From Pseudonocardia autotrophica (GTDB lineage Bacteria; Actinomycetota; Actinomycetes; Mycobacteriales; Pseudonocardiaceae): 64,000 nucleotides of DNA. The position numbers and the translations under genes are program-made. The notes beneath the pieces are model-generated. The model saw only the letters and a list, made by a program, of their open reading frames with translations, ran no database searches and was not told the DNA's origin. Shown here one piece after another: positions 34,093 through 43,703 of the stretch. The first letter of the stretch is position 1; each line of letters begins with the position of its first letter. The DNA is taken from the NCBI RefSeq assembly GCF_003945385.1, contig NZ_AP018920.1:5332001-5396000 (forward strand), read 5' to 3'.

Positions 34093-34992
34093 ATGGACAA
34101 GCTCGTCATCGAGGTCGCCGCCAACGAGTACGAACCGCGGGAGGACAACCCGCACGTTCCGTTCACCCCCGACGAGCTGGGCGCCGACGCCGCGGCGTGC
34201 CGCGCGGCCGGAGCCGCGATCTACCACTTCCATCCGCGCACCGCCGACGGTGCACCCGACCTGGACTACGACACCCTGCGTGCGGGGGTGTCGCTGGTAC
34301 GGGCCGCCTCCGACGTTCTCGTGCACACCTCGCTGAGCGCCAACCGGCAGGGCAGCGACCCCGGTGTGCGACTGGACCCGATGCGGCGACTGTCCGCCGA
34401 CGAGCTGACGCCCGACTTCGCGCCGTTGGACATGGGCAGCAGCAACATGGATCTGCTGACCCGCGACGGCCGGGACTTCGCGACCACGGACGCGGTGTAC
34501 GTCAACTCCACCGGTACCCTGCGCTACCTCGCCGTGGGGATGCGCGAACTCGGAATCATCCCGAACCTGACCGTCTGGAACGCCGGCCAGCTGCGTCTGA
34601 TCGAGATCCTGCACGGTATGGGGCACCTCGACGCGCCGGCGTGGATGCACCTGGCCCTGTCCGAGGGCCGCGTGTTCAGCAACCACCCCGGCACCCGCGC
34701 CGGTCTGGACGCCTACCTGATGCTGCTGCCGACCGGCCTGCCGCTGCACTGGGCCGCCCGCCTGGTCGGGGCCAGTGTGCTCGATCTCCTCCCGCACGTG
34801 CTGGAGCACGGCGGCCACGTCGTCGTCGGCCTGGGCGACTACCACCACGCCGGAAGTGGGCGCCCGACCAACGCCGAGCTGGTCGAGCAGGTCGCGGCCA
34901 TGGCCCGCGCAGCCGGACGCGAGATCGCCACGCCCCAGGAGGCGAGGACCATGCTGGGCGTTCGCGGCCGCACCAGCACGCCCACGGCATGA
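34093..34992 (+). CDS. BKACE-family beta-keto acid cleavage enzyme (DUF849)
   Basis: A 299-residue TIM-barrel enzyme of the 3-keto-5-aminohexanoate cleavage (Kce) family. The zinc ligands are in IYHFHPRTADG (HxH), and the family strands NLTVWNAGQLRLIEILHGMG and VVVGLGDYHHAGSGRPTNAELV (zinc Glu and CoA/substrate contacts) are present. These enzymes use acetyl-CoA to cleave a beta-keto acid to acetoacetate and a new acyl-CoA. With the upstream aldolase and permease it probably finishes degradation of a keto acid. Start ATG with AGGAGG upstream. A strong hairpin follows. Confidence 0.92.
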   Translation: MDKLVIEVAANEYEPREDNPHVPFTPDELGADAAACRAAGAAIYHFHPRTADGAPDLDYDTLRAGVSLVRAASDVLVHTSLSANRQGSDPGVRLDPMRRLSADELTPDFAPLDMGSSNMDLLTRDGRDFATTDAVYVNSTGTLRYLAVGMRELGIIPNLTVWNAGQLRLIEILHGMGHLDAPAWMHLALSEGRVFSNHPGTRAGLDAYLMLLPTGLPLHWAARLVGASVLDLLPHVLEHGGHVVVGLGDYHHAGSGRPTNAELVEQVAAMARAAGREIATPQEARTMLGVRGRTSTPTA

Positions 34993-35037
34993 CCACGCCG
35001 TGACCCCGGTATGACCCGGTATGCCAACTGACCGTTT

Positions 35038-35065
35038 CCGCGCCGGGCCATCGGGCCCGGCGCGG
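35038..35065. terminator. Strong hairpin terminator after the BKACE operon
   Basis: A perfect 12-bp stem CCGCGCCGGGCC / GGCCCGGCGCGG around a 4-base loop, 46 bases after the BKACE stop. Confidence 0.75.
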
Positions 35066-35147
35066 CACCCGACTACCCGTCCGGCGAGCGCCGGAGAGGT
35101 GAGTCGATCGGCTCGACCTCGACCCCGGAGCCGTGCATGATGGTCGA

Positions 35148-35801
35148 ATGAGTGACCGAGCATCGGGAGCTTCGCCGAACCTGTCGCACTACCATCGGCA
35201 GCTGGCCGCCGAGAAGCGCAGCGCGCTCCTCGGCGCCGCCACCCGGCTGTTCCTGGCCCAGGGCTACAGCGGCACGTCGCTGGCCAAGGTGGCCGTCGAG
35301 GCAGGCGTCTCACGCTCGACGCTGTTCAAGCAGTTCCCGACCAAGGCCGAGCTGTTCGACGCCATGGTCACCGCCACCTGGAGCGTCGACGACGGCGCCG
35401 AGCCGCCGGACAGCGGCGACCTCCGCGCAGGCCTGCGGGTCCTCGGCACCCGCTACGCCGACCTGCTCTGTCGCCCCGACATGGTCGACCTGTACCGCAT
35501 CGTCATCGCCGAGACGCCACGGTTCCCGGAGCTCAGCCGCGCCTACTTCGACGTCGGGAAGATGCCGTACTACGCCTCGGTCCGCGACTACCTGAAGACC
35601 GAGCACGACGCGGGCACCGCCGCCATCGACGATGCCGACACGGCCTGTACGCACTTTCTCGGCATGATCTCGAACTTCGTGCTCTGGCCGAGGTTGCTGC
35701 TCGTCGACTGGGATCCTGAGCCCGCCGCGATCCGGCACACCGTCGACGAGGCCGTCGAGACCATGGTCGCCCGCTACGGGCGCACCTGGGCCCGGCCGTA
35801 G
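35148..35801 (+). CDS. TetR-family regulator
   Basis: A 217-residue regulator. The HTH (about 20-65) reads EKRSALLGAATRLFLAQGYSGTSLAKVAVEAGVSRSTLFKQFPTKAELF. The C-terminal domain DLYRIVIAETPRFPELSRAYFD resembles the TetR_C_7/AefR-like type. The ATG at 35148 has little ribosome site, and a GTG five codons upstream is an alternative. It stands alone between the BKACE terminator and the convergent molybdenum hydroxylase operon. Its target is not evident. Confidence 0.9.
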   Translation: MSDRASGASPNLSHYHRQLAAEKRSALLGAATRLFLAQGYSGTSLAKVAVEAGVSRSTLFKQFPTKAELFDAMVTATWSVDDGAEPPDSGDLRAGLRVLGTRYADLLCRPDMVDLYRIVIAETPRFPELSRAYFDVGKMPYYASVRDYLKTEHDAGTAAIDDADTACTHFLGMISNFVLWPRLLLVDWDPEPAAIRHTVDEAVETMVARYGRTWARP

Positions 35802-35907
35802 CGGCGAGCTCGTCGCCGGTGGTCGCCGGTGGTCGCAGAAGCCGGAGGAACCAACCACATCGCCGAGCCGCTCGCGCAGCCGGCACAGCTGCGCGAGCGG
35901 CCCCGTC

Positions 35908-38033
35908 TCACCGGCGGGGGGCCGCCGGGTCGAGCAGGCCGGGCAGCAGCTTGTCGGGCGTGGCCGGAAGGCTGCGGACACGGACTCCGGTCGCGTGCGC
36001 GACAGCGTTGGTGATCGCCGCGGCGACGCCGACGATCCCGATCTCGCCGACGCCCTTGCCGCCGACGGAACCGATGTGCTCGTCGCGCTCCGGCAGGAAG
36101 ACCGCGTCGAGGTCGCCGACGTCGGCGTGCGCGGGCACGTGGTAGCTCGCCAGGTCCTGCGTCGCCCAGCCACCGAGGACCTCGTCGGTCTCCCCGGCCT
36201 CCATCAGCGCCATGCCGAGCCCCATCGTCATCGCGCCGACGACCTGCGACCGCGCCGTGGCGGGGTTGACGATCCGGCCCGCGGCGTACACGCCCAGCAG
36301 GCGCTCGACGCGGGTCTCGCCGGTGAAGCGATCGACCCGGACCTGGGCGAACTGCGCGCCGTAACTGTGGCGGTTGTAGGCCCCCAGCGCGCCCACGTCG
36401 GCCGTGGTGTCGTGCACGACGCGCAGCCCTTCGGCCGGCACCCGGCCGCCCGCGGTCGCGAGTTCCTTCGTCAGCGCCTCGCAGGCTCCCTGCACCGCCC
36501 AGCCCCACGAGCCGGTGCCCATCGAGCCGCCCGCGAACGGCGCCGCGGGGCCCGACGAGCGTCCCATCCGCAGCTCGATCGACGACATCGGACGATCCAG
36601 CGCTTCCGCGGCCAGCTGGTGCAGGACCGTGCGCGCGCCCGTCCCGATGTCCGCCGCGGCGATCTCGACCACGACCGTGCCCGCAGCGTCGATCGAGGCG
36701 CTCGCCCGGGACGGGAAGATGATCACAGGGTAGGACGCTGCGGCGACCCCGACCCCGTGCCGGAAACGGCCGTGCGCGCTCTCCCACGGGCCCGCCGAGA
36801 GCTCGAACCAGCCGAAGGCGTCCGCGCCGTGGCGCAGGCAGTCGACCAGCCGGCGGCTGCTGAACGGGTACCCGGTCCCGGGGTCGACCGCCGGCTCGTT
36901 GCGCGCCCGCAGCTCGACGGGGTCGATACCGAGGTGAACGGCGAGCTCGTCGACGGCCGACTCCAGGGCGAACATGCCGGGCGCCTCTCCCGGGGCGCGC
37001 ACCCAGCCGGGTGTGGCGACGTCCAGCGGCAGGGTCGACGACACGGTCCGCACGTGCGGCACGTCGTACAGGGTGCGGGACATGGTCGCGGTCTGGTCGA
37101 CGTAGGGGATCAGCCGGGACGTCTGGCCGGTCACCTCGTGGATCAGCGCGGTGATCCGGCCGTCGTCCGTCGCCCCCATCCGCACCCGCTGCCGCGAGGG
37201 GCTGCGGTACGTGGCCAGCGGTGCCGACTGCGGCCGGTCGAGCGCGACCGCGACCGGCCGTCCGACCAGCTTCGCCGCCAGCACCGCGAGCATGATCGGG
37301 GGACGGGGTGCAGCCTTCGAGCCGAAACCACCACCGACGTAGTCGGCCACCACCTCGACGTCGGTCTCCGGCAGACCGAGCAGGCCGGCCAGGGTGACCG
37401 CGGTCCAGTTCGGACCCTGGTCCGAGCAGTACACGGTCAGCCGGTCGCCGTCCCAGGTCGCGGTCGCGGCGTGCGGCTCCATCGGCATCGCGAACTGCGC
37501 CGCCGTGTCATAGCACAGGTCGAGCTGGACGGGCGCCGCCGCGAGCTCGGCGTCGGCGTCGCCGCGCGCGGTGCGTCCAGGGCTCAGGTCGTTGGTCATC
37601 TCCGGGACGACCGCTCCGGGGTCACCCACCGACAGGTGCAGCGACGCGGGCCGCTCGTCGACGGTGGCCTCGACCCGCGATGCACCCTCCCGGGCGGCCT
37701 CGGCCGATTCGGCGATCACCGCCGCCACGATCTGCCCCCGGAAGACGATCTCGCGGTCCTGCAGGAGCAGCAGGTCCGGGACCGCCGCGCCGTGCGCGGG
37801 GGAGATCGGGCCCGCAGGGTCGAGCCGGACGACGTTGTCGTGGGTCAGCACCGCCACGACACCGGGCACGGCCAGCGCCGCCTCGACGTCGACCGAGCGC
37901 AGCGTCCCCGCGGCGACGGTCGAGCCGACCGGCCACGCGTACGCGGTCCCGGGCAGCTGGTACTCCACCGCGTACCGCGCGCGTCCCGTGACCTTCTCGG
38001 GGCCGTCGACGCGGGCGACCGTATTGCCTGCGG

Positions 38034-38037
<4 letters not shown>
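35908..38037 (-). CDS. Molybdenum hydroxylase large subunit (xanthine dehydrogenase family, PaoC-like)
   Basis: A 709-residue MPT-cofactor subunit. The N-terminus NTVARVDGPEKVTGRARYAVE is typical. VVADYVGGGFGSKAAPRPP is the FGSK substrate/cofactor loop, GWVRAPGEAPGMFALESAVDELA carries the RAPGE stretch, and the C-terminal VGGKGVGEIG contains the catalytic Glu expected of the family. The ATG at 38037 overlaps the FAD subunit stop (ATGA). Length and subunit order match the YagTSR/PaoABC aldehyde oxidoreductases. It hydroxylates an aldehyde or N-heterocycle. No signal peptide is seen here. Confidence 0.92.
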
Positions 38038-39052
<1,015 letters not shown>

Positions 39053-39056
<4 letters not shown>

Positions 39057-39664
39057 CGGTGGGCTCCGTCCTGGTTCCCGGTCTGCGGGTTTCCGGTCTG
39101 CGGGTTTCCGGCCTCCGGGCTCCCGGCGGCGACCGCGTGCACGGCGTCGACGATCCGCGGGTAGGCGCCGCAGCGGCAGAGGTTGCCGCTCAGGCGCTCG
39201 CGGAGCTCGTCGCGGGTCAGGTCACCACGGTCCCGGGGGTGCGTGGCCGGGTTCGCCGACGCGTGGCTGGGCCAGCCCCGATCGGCCTCGGTCAACGCCC
39301 CGAGCGCCGAGCAGATCTGGCCCGGCGTGCAGTACCCGCACTGCAGGGCGTCCCGGGCGACGAACTCGTCCTGCAGCCGCCGCGCCCCGGGAACCTCGTC
39401 GGCGACGCCCTCGATGGTGGTGATCCGCGAGCCGGCGGCGGTGACCGCCAGACGCAGGCAGCTGAGCTGACGCTCGCCGTCGACCAGCACGGTGCAGGCT
39501 CCGCACTGGCCGTGGTCGCATCCCTTCTTCGTTCCGGTCAGTCCCAGCGAGGTGCGGAGGAGATCGAGCAAGGTACGCCGGTTGTCCACCTCCGGCTCGC
39601 ACTGTTCACCGTTGACGACGAGCGGCACGGTCGTCGTCCTGCTCATTGTCGGTCTCTCGTACAT
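39053..39664 (-). CDS. Molybdenum hydroxylase 2Fe-2S subunit (PaoA-like)
   Basis: A 203-residue iron-sulfur subunit. The plant-type cluster is GCDHGQCGACTVLVDGERQLSC and the second cluster is QCGYCTPGQ with LCRCGAYPRIV. There is a C-terminal repeat GNPQTGNPQTGNQ, encoded by a 15-base tandem repeat. An ATG at 39664 with GGGAG six bases upstream is chosen, and MSRTTT at 39646 is also possible. No twin-arginine signal is visible, in contrast to E. coli PaoA. It is first in the operon and the PadR gene is divergent. Confidence 0.9.
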
Positions 39665-40099
39665 CAGGCACTCCCAGGATGCGAGTCGATTGGATCGCCT
39701 CACAACAAGCTACGACGGAGCGAGATGCGAGTCAAGCGACTCGGAACGTGCCGACCCCATGGCCGATGGCGGTCCGAGCAACCTCCGGGGCAGGCTCGGC
39801 AGCAGCCACGACGGCGACACCCGGGCACCGGCTCGCGACCGGGGCGCTCGACAACCCCGTCGCCCTCCCCGGTCCGTCCGAGATCGACGAGCTCCGGCGC
39901 GCACCCGTTCTCCGTGCCACACCGGCGGGACACTCCCGCCCCGGCTCACCCGGAACCGGGACCGCGACGTCTCCCACGACTCGCCAGGCCGCCGGGCACG
40001 ACGAGATCCACTGGAAGACTCGCGAGACCCCGCCGCGCCTGGCCGACACCCCGGGGCCACCACTAGTCTCATTGTGACTAGCTGTGGAGGTGTGAACCG
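39665..40099. promoter_or_regulatory. 435-bp divergent control region between paoABC-like operon and PadR gene
   Basis: No convincing gene: the plus-strand frame 39646-40077 is low in family-like features. A direct repeat GATGCGAGTC occurs at 39678-39687 and 39724-39733, and the second copy joins the hairpin GAGTC-AAGC-GACTC (39729-39742). Near the PadR start is the palindrome ACTAGTCTCATTGTGACTAG (40062-40081). Confidence 0.5.
40062..40081. promoter_or_regulatory. Palindromic element shared with the zinc-finger gene promoter
   Basis: ACTAGTCTCATTGTGACTAG with arms CTAGTC/GACTAG. An identical 20-mer stands at 46762-46781 upstream of the ROS/MucR-like gene. It is 18 bases before the PadR gene's GTG, where an autoregulatory PadR operator would be expected. 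Confidence 0.65.
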
Positions 40100-40735
40100 G
40101 TGCCGACTCCCGAGAGGGTGCCTCCGTCGGTCCACGACAGGGGCCGACCCCGGACAGACGGCTTGGTGACGATACGACTGTCCACACTGTCCTACCTCGT
40201 GCTCGGCATCGTCGCCGAGCACGAGATCTGCACGCCCTACCGGATCAAGACCGAACTGGGTCGTTCGATCGGATCGTGGTGGCCGCAGCCGCACTCCCAG
40301 ATCTACGACGAGACCGCCCGGCTCGCCGAGCACGGCCTGCTCGCGGTCTCTGCTGAGTCCGGTGGTCGTCGCCGGCGGCGCTACAGTCTGACCCCGGACG
40401 GCCGGACCCACCTGACCTGCTGGCTCGACGACCCACGAACCGGGGACTCGGAGTGGCGCGACCCGGCGCTCGCGAAGCTGCGCCTGCTGGACCCACGGAC
40501 CCGCCCGGCCGACCGGGTCCGCATGCACCGACTCGCCATCGAGCGCGTCGAGATGTACCGCGACCGGACTGGTCGGGACCACCCTCCCGGAGCGGAACCG
40601 GCCGGCTTCGGGGAAGTCCGGCGGCTCGCCCACGAGCTCGACGACGCCGCAGCCAGGTTCTGGGAGTCGCTCGCCCGAGCCACTGCGGACGACGAGCGAG
40701 ACGCCGGGCGGCCCGCATCAGCGGACCCGAACTGA
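40100..40735 (+). CDS. PadR-family transcriptional regulator
   Basis: A 211-residue regulator. The winged helix is in LSTLSYLVLGIVAEHEICTPYRIKTELGRSIGSWWPQPHSQIYDETARLAEHGLL, and its wing is GGRRRRRYSLTPDGRTHL. The C-terminal vir-type helices follow. The GTG at 40100 follows GGAGG. It is divergent from the molybdenum hydroxylase operon and probably represses it, and itself through the palindrome just upstream. Confidence 0.92.
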   Translation: MPTPERVPPSVHDRGRPRTDGLVTIRLSTLSYLVLGIVAEHEICTPYRIKTELGRSIGSWWPQPHSQIYDETARLAEHGLLAVSAESGGRRRRRYSLTPDGRTHLTCWLDDPRTGDSEWRDPALAKLRLLDPRTRPADRVRMHRLAIERVEMYRDRTGRDHPPGAEPAGFGEVRRLAHELDDAAARFWESLARATADDERDAGRPASADPN

Positions 40736-40758
40736 CCCCGTCAGCACCGCTCGCCCGG

Positions 40759-41097
40759 TCAGGCCGAGACGGCGGTCCCCACGTGCCGGCCCGCGAGGGC
40801 GGCGGTGAGGTTCCCCGACGTCGTTCCGTCGATCACCTGCACCGACCGGACATGCTCGGCCCGCTGCAGCGTCGCCACCGTCTCCGCGTCGATCGGCCGG
40901 TCTGCCGCAGGTTTCGCGAGAGTTCGGCAGCGTTCACCTCCCGCAGGGGCGTGTCGCCGTCGAGGATCCCGGGCACATCCCGCAGGTAGGTCAGCGATGC
41001 CGCACCCCAGGCGTCGGCGAGCCGCAGCGCACCGGTGTCGGTGCGCTGCGGCGTGATCGTCCCGGCGCGGTCCAGCCGATCGAGTTGCGGGGCTCGC
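40759..41097 (-). pseudogene. Relic of an amino-acid-kinase-family protein (molybdenum-storage/UMP-kinase-like)
   Basis: Only the C-terminal third remains, broken by a frameshift near 40905-40915. One frame gives TITPQRTDTGALRLADAW and then TYLRDVPGILDGDTPLREVNAAEL. The next gives RPIDAETVATLQRAEHVRSV and then IDGTTSGNLTAALAGRHVGT, ending at 40759. These match the kinase-fold C-terminus of molybdenum storage proteins and bacterial UMP kinases. The N-terminal two thirds are gone, and the M24 gene follows at once. It once stood beside the molybdenum hydroxylase genes, which fits a storage role. Confidence 0.6.
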
Positions 41098-41117
41098 TGA
41101 CACCTGGGTCAGCCCGC

Positions 41118-41807
41118 TCAGATGTCCAGCAGTTGCTCGAAGAAGCCACCGAACCCGCCGGCCGGGTCCACGATGTGGATCTCCAGGATCCAGTGGCACG
41201 CGCGGCCGGACGGCCCCGTGCGGCGCAGCGGCGCCGTGTTGCCGTCGGTGATGTAGCTGCCCCTCTGGTCACCCTCGATCCGCTCGTGGGGGAACTCGCC
41301 GACGAGATGCCCCGCATGGGTCTCCGGGTGCTCCCAGCCCGCCTCGGCGATCCGGCCGAGCACGTACCGGTACAGCTCCTCGCCGGTGATGTCGTCCTGC
41401 TCGCGGAACCGCCTGCGCCCGTCCTCCCACAGCCTCGGGAGGTCCGCGGCGAGCCGGTGCTTGGCCGGGTCGGCCCCGACGACGTACGTGCGCCCGAAGT
41501 CGGCCTCCCACTCCTCGAAGATCGGCCCGAAGTCCACGAAGACGATGTCGTCGGCGGCGATCGTCAGGTCGGGCGGGTTCTCGCGGTACGGCGACACCGT
41601 GTTCCGACCCGATCGCACGATGCGCTTGTGCCAGAACCGGTGGATCCCGAACAGCTCGCCGGCGAGGTCGCGGATGCCGTCGGAGACCTCCCGTTCCGTC
41701 GCCCCCGGGACGATCAGCCCACGGCCGACCGCGGTCTCGAACAACACCCCGGCCTTCTCCTCGGCCGCGCGCAACGCGTCGATCCTCGTCTGTTCGGCGG
41801 CAGTCAT
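41118..41807 (-). CDS. M24-family metallopeptidase homologue (Xaa-Pro dipeptidase-like)
   Basis: A 229-residue pita-bread-fold protein, only the catalytic domain. It has FVDFGPIFEEWEADFGRTYVVG (two metal Asp), AGHLVGEFPHE, and WILEIHIVDPAGGFGGFFEQ (metal Glu). The His ligand and the last Glu are less clear, so activity as a true peptidase is uncertain. The ATG at 41807 is chosen where family sequence begins, and the frame upstream is not similar. It is divergent from the formate dehydrogenase gene, with 246 bases of control DNA between. Confidence 0.85.
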   Translation of the reverse strand: MTAAEQTRIDALRAAEEKAGVLFETAVGRGLIVPGATEREVSDGIRDLAGELFGIHRFWHKRIVRSGRNTVSPYRENPPDLTIAADDIVFVDFGPIFEEWEADFGRTYVVGADPAKHRLAADLPRLWEDGRRRFREQDDITGEELYRYVLGRIAEAGWEHPETHAGHLVGEFPHERIEGDQRGSYITDGNTAPLRRTGPSGRACHWILEIHIVDPAGGFGGFFEQLLDI

Positions 41808-42053
41808 CGCCACTCCCATCTCCGCATCTGCGTGAGCAACACGGGCTCGCCCCCGCACGAGCGGGTCACCGACGACACTGCCACGAGTCCGGTCCATGCC
41901 GCACGGTCGACTGCCGGCCGGGTACACGCGGCCACGCGCAACGATCGACGTCGTCGATGACTCGATCCAGAACGCTCATTCCACCGCGATTGCGGATGGT
42001 CCTCGATCGGAGAACCGTGAACACGGAATCACAGCCCGGCTCGAGGAGGAGCG

Positions 42054-43214
42054 ATGGCCACCATTCTCTGTGTGCTCTACGACGATCCCGTCAGTGGTTA
42101 CCCGACGACCTACGCACGTGACGGGCTCCCCCAGCTGGAGCGCTACCCGGGCGGTCAGACGCTGCCGACGCCGTCGGCGATCGACTTCACCCCGGGCGAA
42201 CTCCTCGGGAGCGTGTCCGGCGAGCTCGGGCTCCGCAGCTTCCTGGAGGGCCACGGCCACACCCTGATCGTCACGTCCGACAAGGAGGGGCCGGACTCCG
42301 AGTTCGAGCGCCGCCTGCCCGAGGCCGACGTCGTCATCTCGCAGCCCTTCTGGCCCGCCTACCTGACTGCCGAGCGGATCGCCAAGGCGCCGAACCTCAA
42401 GCTCGCACTGACCGCAGGCATCGGCTCGGACCACGTCGATCTCGATGCCGCGATCGAGCACGGCGTCACGGTCGCCGAGGTCACGTACTGCAACTCGATC
42501 AGCGTCGCCGAACACGTGGTGATGATGATCCTCTCCCTGGTGCGCAACTACCTGCCCTCACACCGATGGGTGCTCGACGACGGATGGAACATCGCCGACT
42601 GCGTCGAGCGCGCGTACGACGTCGAGGGCATGGACATCGGTACCGTCGCTGCCGGGCGGATCGGCCTCGCGGTGCTCCGGCGCCTGGCTCCGTTCGATGT
42701 CCGGCTGCACTACACCGATCGCCACCGTCTGCCCGCCGAGGTCGAGCGGGAGCTGAACCTGACCTACCACCCGGATGCCCGCTCGATGGTCCCGCACTGC
42801 GATGTCGTCACGATCAACGCACCGCTGCACCACGAGACGCGCAACCTCTTCGACGACGATCTGCTCGCCACCATGCGCCGGGGCGCGTATCTGATCAACA
42901 CAGCGCGCGGGCTGATCGTCGACCGGGATGCGATCGTGCGCGCGCTGGAGAGCGGGCAGCTGGCCGGGTACGCCGGCGACGTCTGGTACCCCCAACCGGC
43001 ACCGGCCGACCACCCCTGGCGGACGATGCCGCACCACGGCATGACGCCGCACATCTCGGGCTCCACCCTCTCGGCGCAGGCACGCTATGCCGCCGGCACC
43101 CGGGAGATCCTCGAGTCCTTCTTCGCCGGCAGCCCGATCCGGGACGAGTACCTGATCGTCGACGGTGGCAGGCTCGCCGGCACCGGCGCCCACTCCTACA
43201 GCGCGAAGGGGTGA
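42054..43214 (+). CDS. fdh: NAD-dependent formate dehydrogenase
   Basis: A 386-residue 2-hydroxyacid dehydrogenase-superfamily enzyme. Residues align with the Pseudomonas sp. 101 enzyme with an offset of one: Asn147, NAD-specificity Asp222 after strand 2 (LHYTDRH), Arg285 (INTARG), Asp309, and His333 (TPHISGSTLS). The glycine loop is GTVAAGRIG and the active-site entry is QPFWPAYLT. It oxidises formate to CO2 with NAD, in the cytoplasm. The ATG follows CGAGGAGGAG. The cyanase gene starts at its stop codon, so the two products are made together. Confidence 0.96.
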   Translation: MATILCVLYDDPVSGYPTTYARDGLPQLERYPGGQTLPTPSAIDFTPGELLGSVSGELGLRSFLEGHGHTLIVTSDKEGPDSEFERRLPEADVVISQPFWPAYLTAERIAKAPNLKLALTAGIGSDHVDLDAAIEHGVTVAEVTYCNSISVAEHVVMMILSLVRNYLPSHRWVLDDGWNIADCVERAYDVEGMDIGTVAAGRIGLAVLRRLAPFDVRLHYTDRHRLPAEVERELNLTYHPDARSMVPHCDVVTINAPLHHETRNLFDDDLLATMRRGAYLINTARGLIVDRDAIVRALESGQLAGYAGDVWYPQPAPADHPWRTMPHHGMTPHISGSTLSAQARYAAGTREILESFFAGSPIRDEYLIVDGGRLAGTGAHSYSAKG

Positions 43215-43216
43215 CG

Positions 43217-43663
43217 GTGGTGCCCACCCGCATCGACGCCCGCCGAGCCGTACTCGACGCGAAGAGGCGACTCGGGCTGCGCTGGGCGACGATCGCCGAC
43301 GAGGTCGGACGATCGACGGAGTGGACGACGTCTGCTCTACTCGGCCAACAGACCCTGACCGCCGACCAGGCCGCCGCGGCGGGCGGGCTGCTGGAACTCG
43401 CCCCCGATGTGATCGACGCTCTCACGCTGCCGCCCGAGCGGGGGGCCGACGCGGCCGACACCACCGATCCGCTCGTCTACCGGCTGACCGAGGTCGTCCA
43501 GGTGTACGGGGCCACCATTGCCGAGCTCGTCGGTGAGGAGTTCGGCGACGGGATCGTGTCCGCGATCGACTTCGAACTGGGCCTCAGGCGCGAAGCCGAC
43601 CCGAAGGGCGACCGCGTCGTGATCACCTTGAACGGGAAGTTCCTCCCCTACCGGACGTGGTGA
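43217..43663 (+). CDS. cynS: Cyanate hydratase (cyanase)
   Basis: A 148-residue cyanase. The catalytic trio appears as Arg89 (VYRLTE), Glu92 and Ser115 (GIVSAIDF), with the same spacing as Arg96, Glu99 and Ser122 of E. coli CynS. The N-terminal HTH-like helices and C-terminal KGDRVVITLNGKFLPYRTW are typical. It converts cyanate and bicarbonate to CO2 and ammonia. GTG starts at 43211 (overlapping the fdh stop), 43217 and 43220 are possible, and AAGGGG favours the middle one. Coupling to fdh suggests detoxifying C1/N compounds for carbon, reductant and nitrogen. Confidence 0.95.
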   Translation: MVPTRIDARRAVLDAKRRLGLRWATIADEVGRSTEWTTSALLGQQTLTADQAAAAGGLLELAPDVIDALTLPPERGADAADTTDPLVYRLTEVVQVYGATIAELVGEEFGDGIVSAIDFELGLRREADPKGDRVVITLNGKFLPYRTW

Positions 43664-43668
43664 GGGCA

Positions 43669-43699
43669 CCCGGGGCCCGGCCGGCGGCCGGGCCCCGGG
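43669..43699. terminator. Bidirectional GC-rich terminator between cynS and the ALDH pseudogene
   Basis: A perfect 14-bp stem CCCGGGGCCCGGCC / GGCCGGGCCCCGGG with a 3-base loop lies 6 bases after the cyanase stop and 5 bases before the stop of the convergent gene. Confidence 0.8.
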
Positions 43700-43703
43700 C
43701 TGG

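Noticed and set aside
32170..35313. 1047-codon minus-strand open frame
   Set aside because: Shadow of the aldolase, MFS and BKACE genes. Composition is Gly/Arg/His-rich and no motif is seen, while the plus strand has three clear enzymes.
39646..40077. Plus-strand frame in the divergent gap before the PadR gene
   Set aside because: No domain, poor ribosome site, and it overlaps the control elements and the start of the 2Fe-2S subunit gene.
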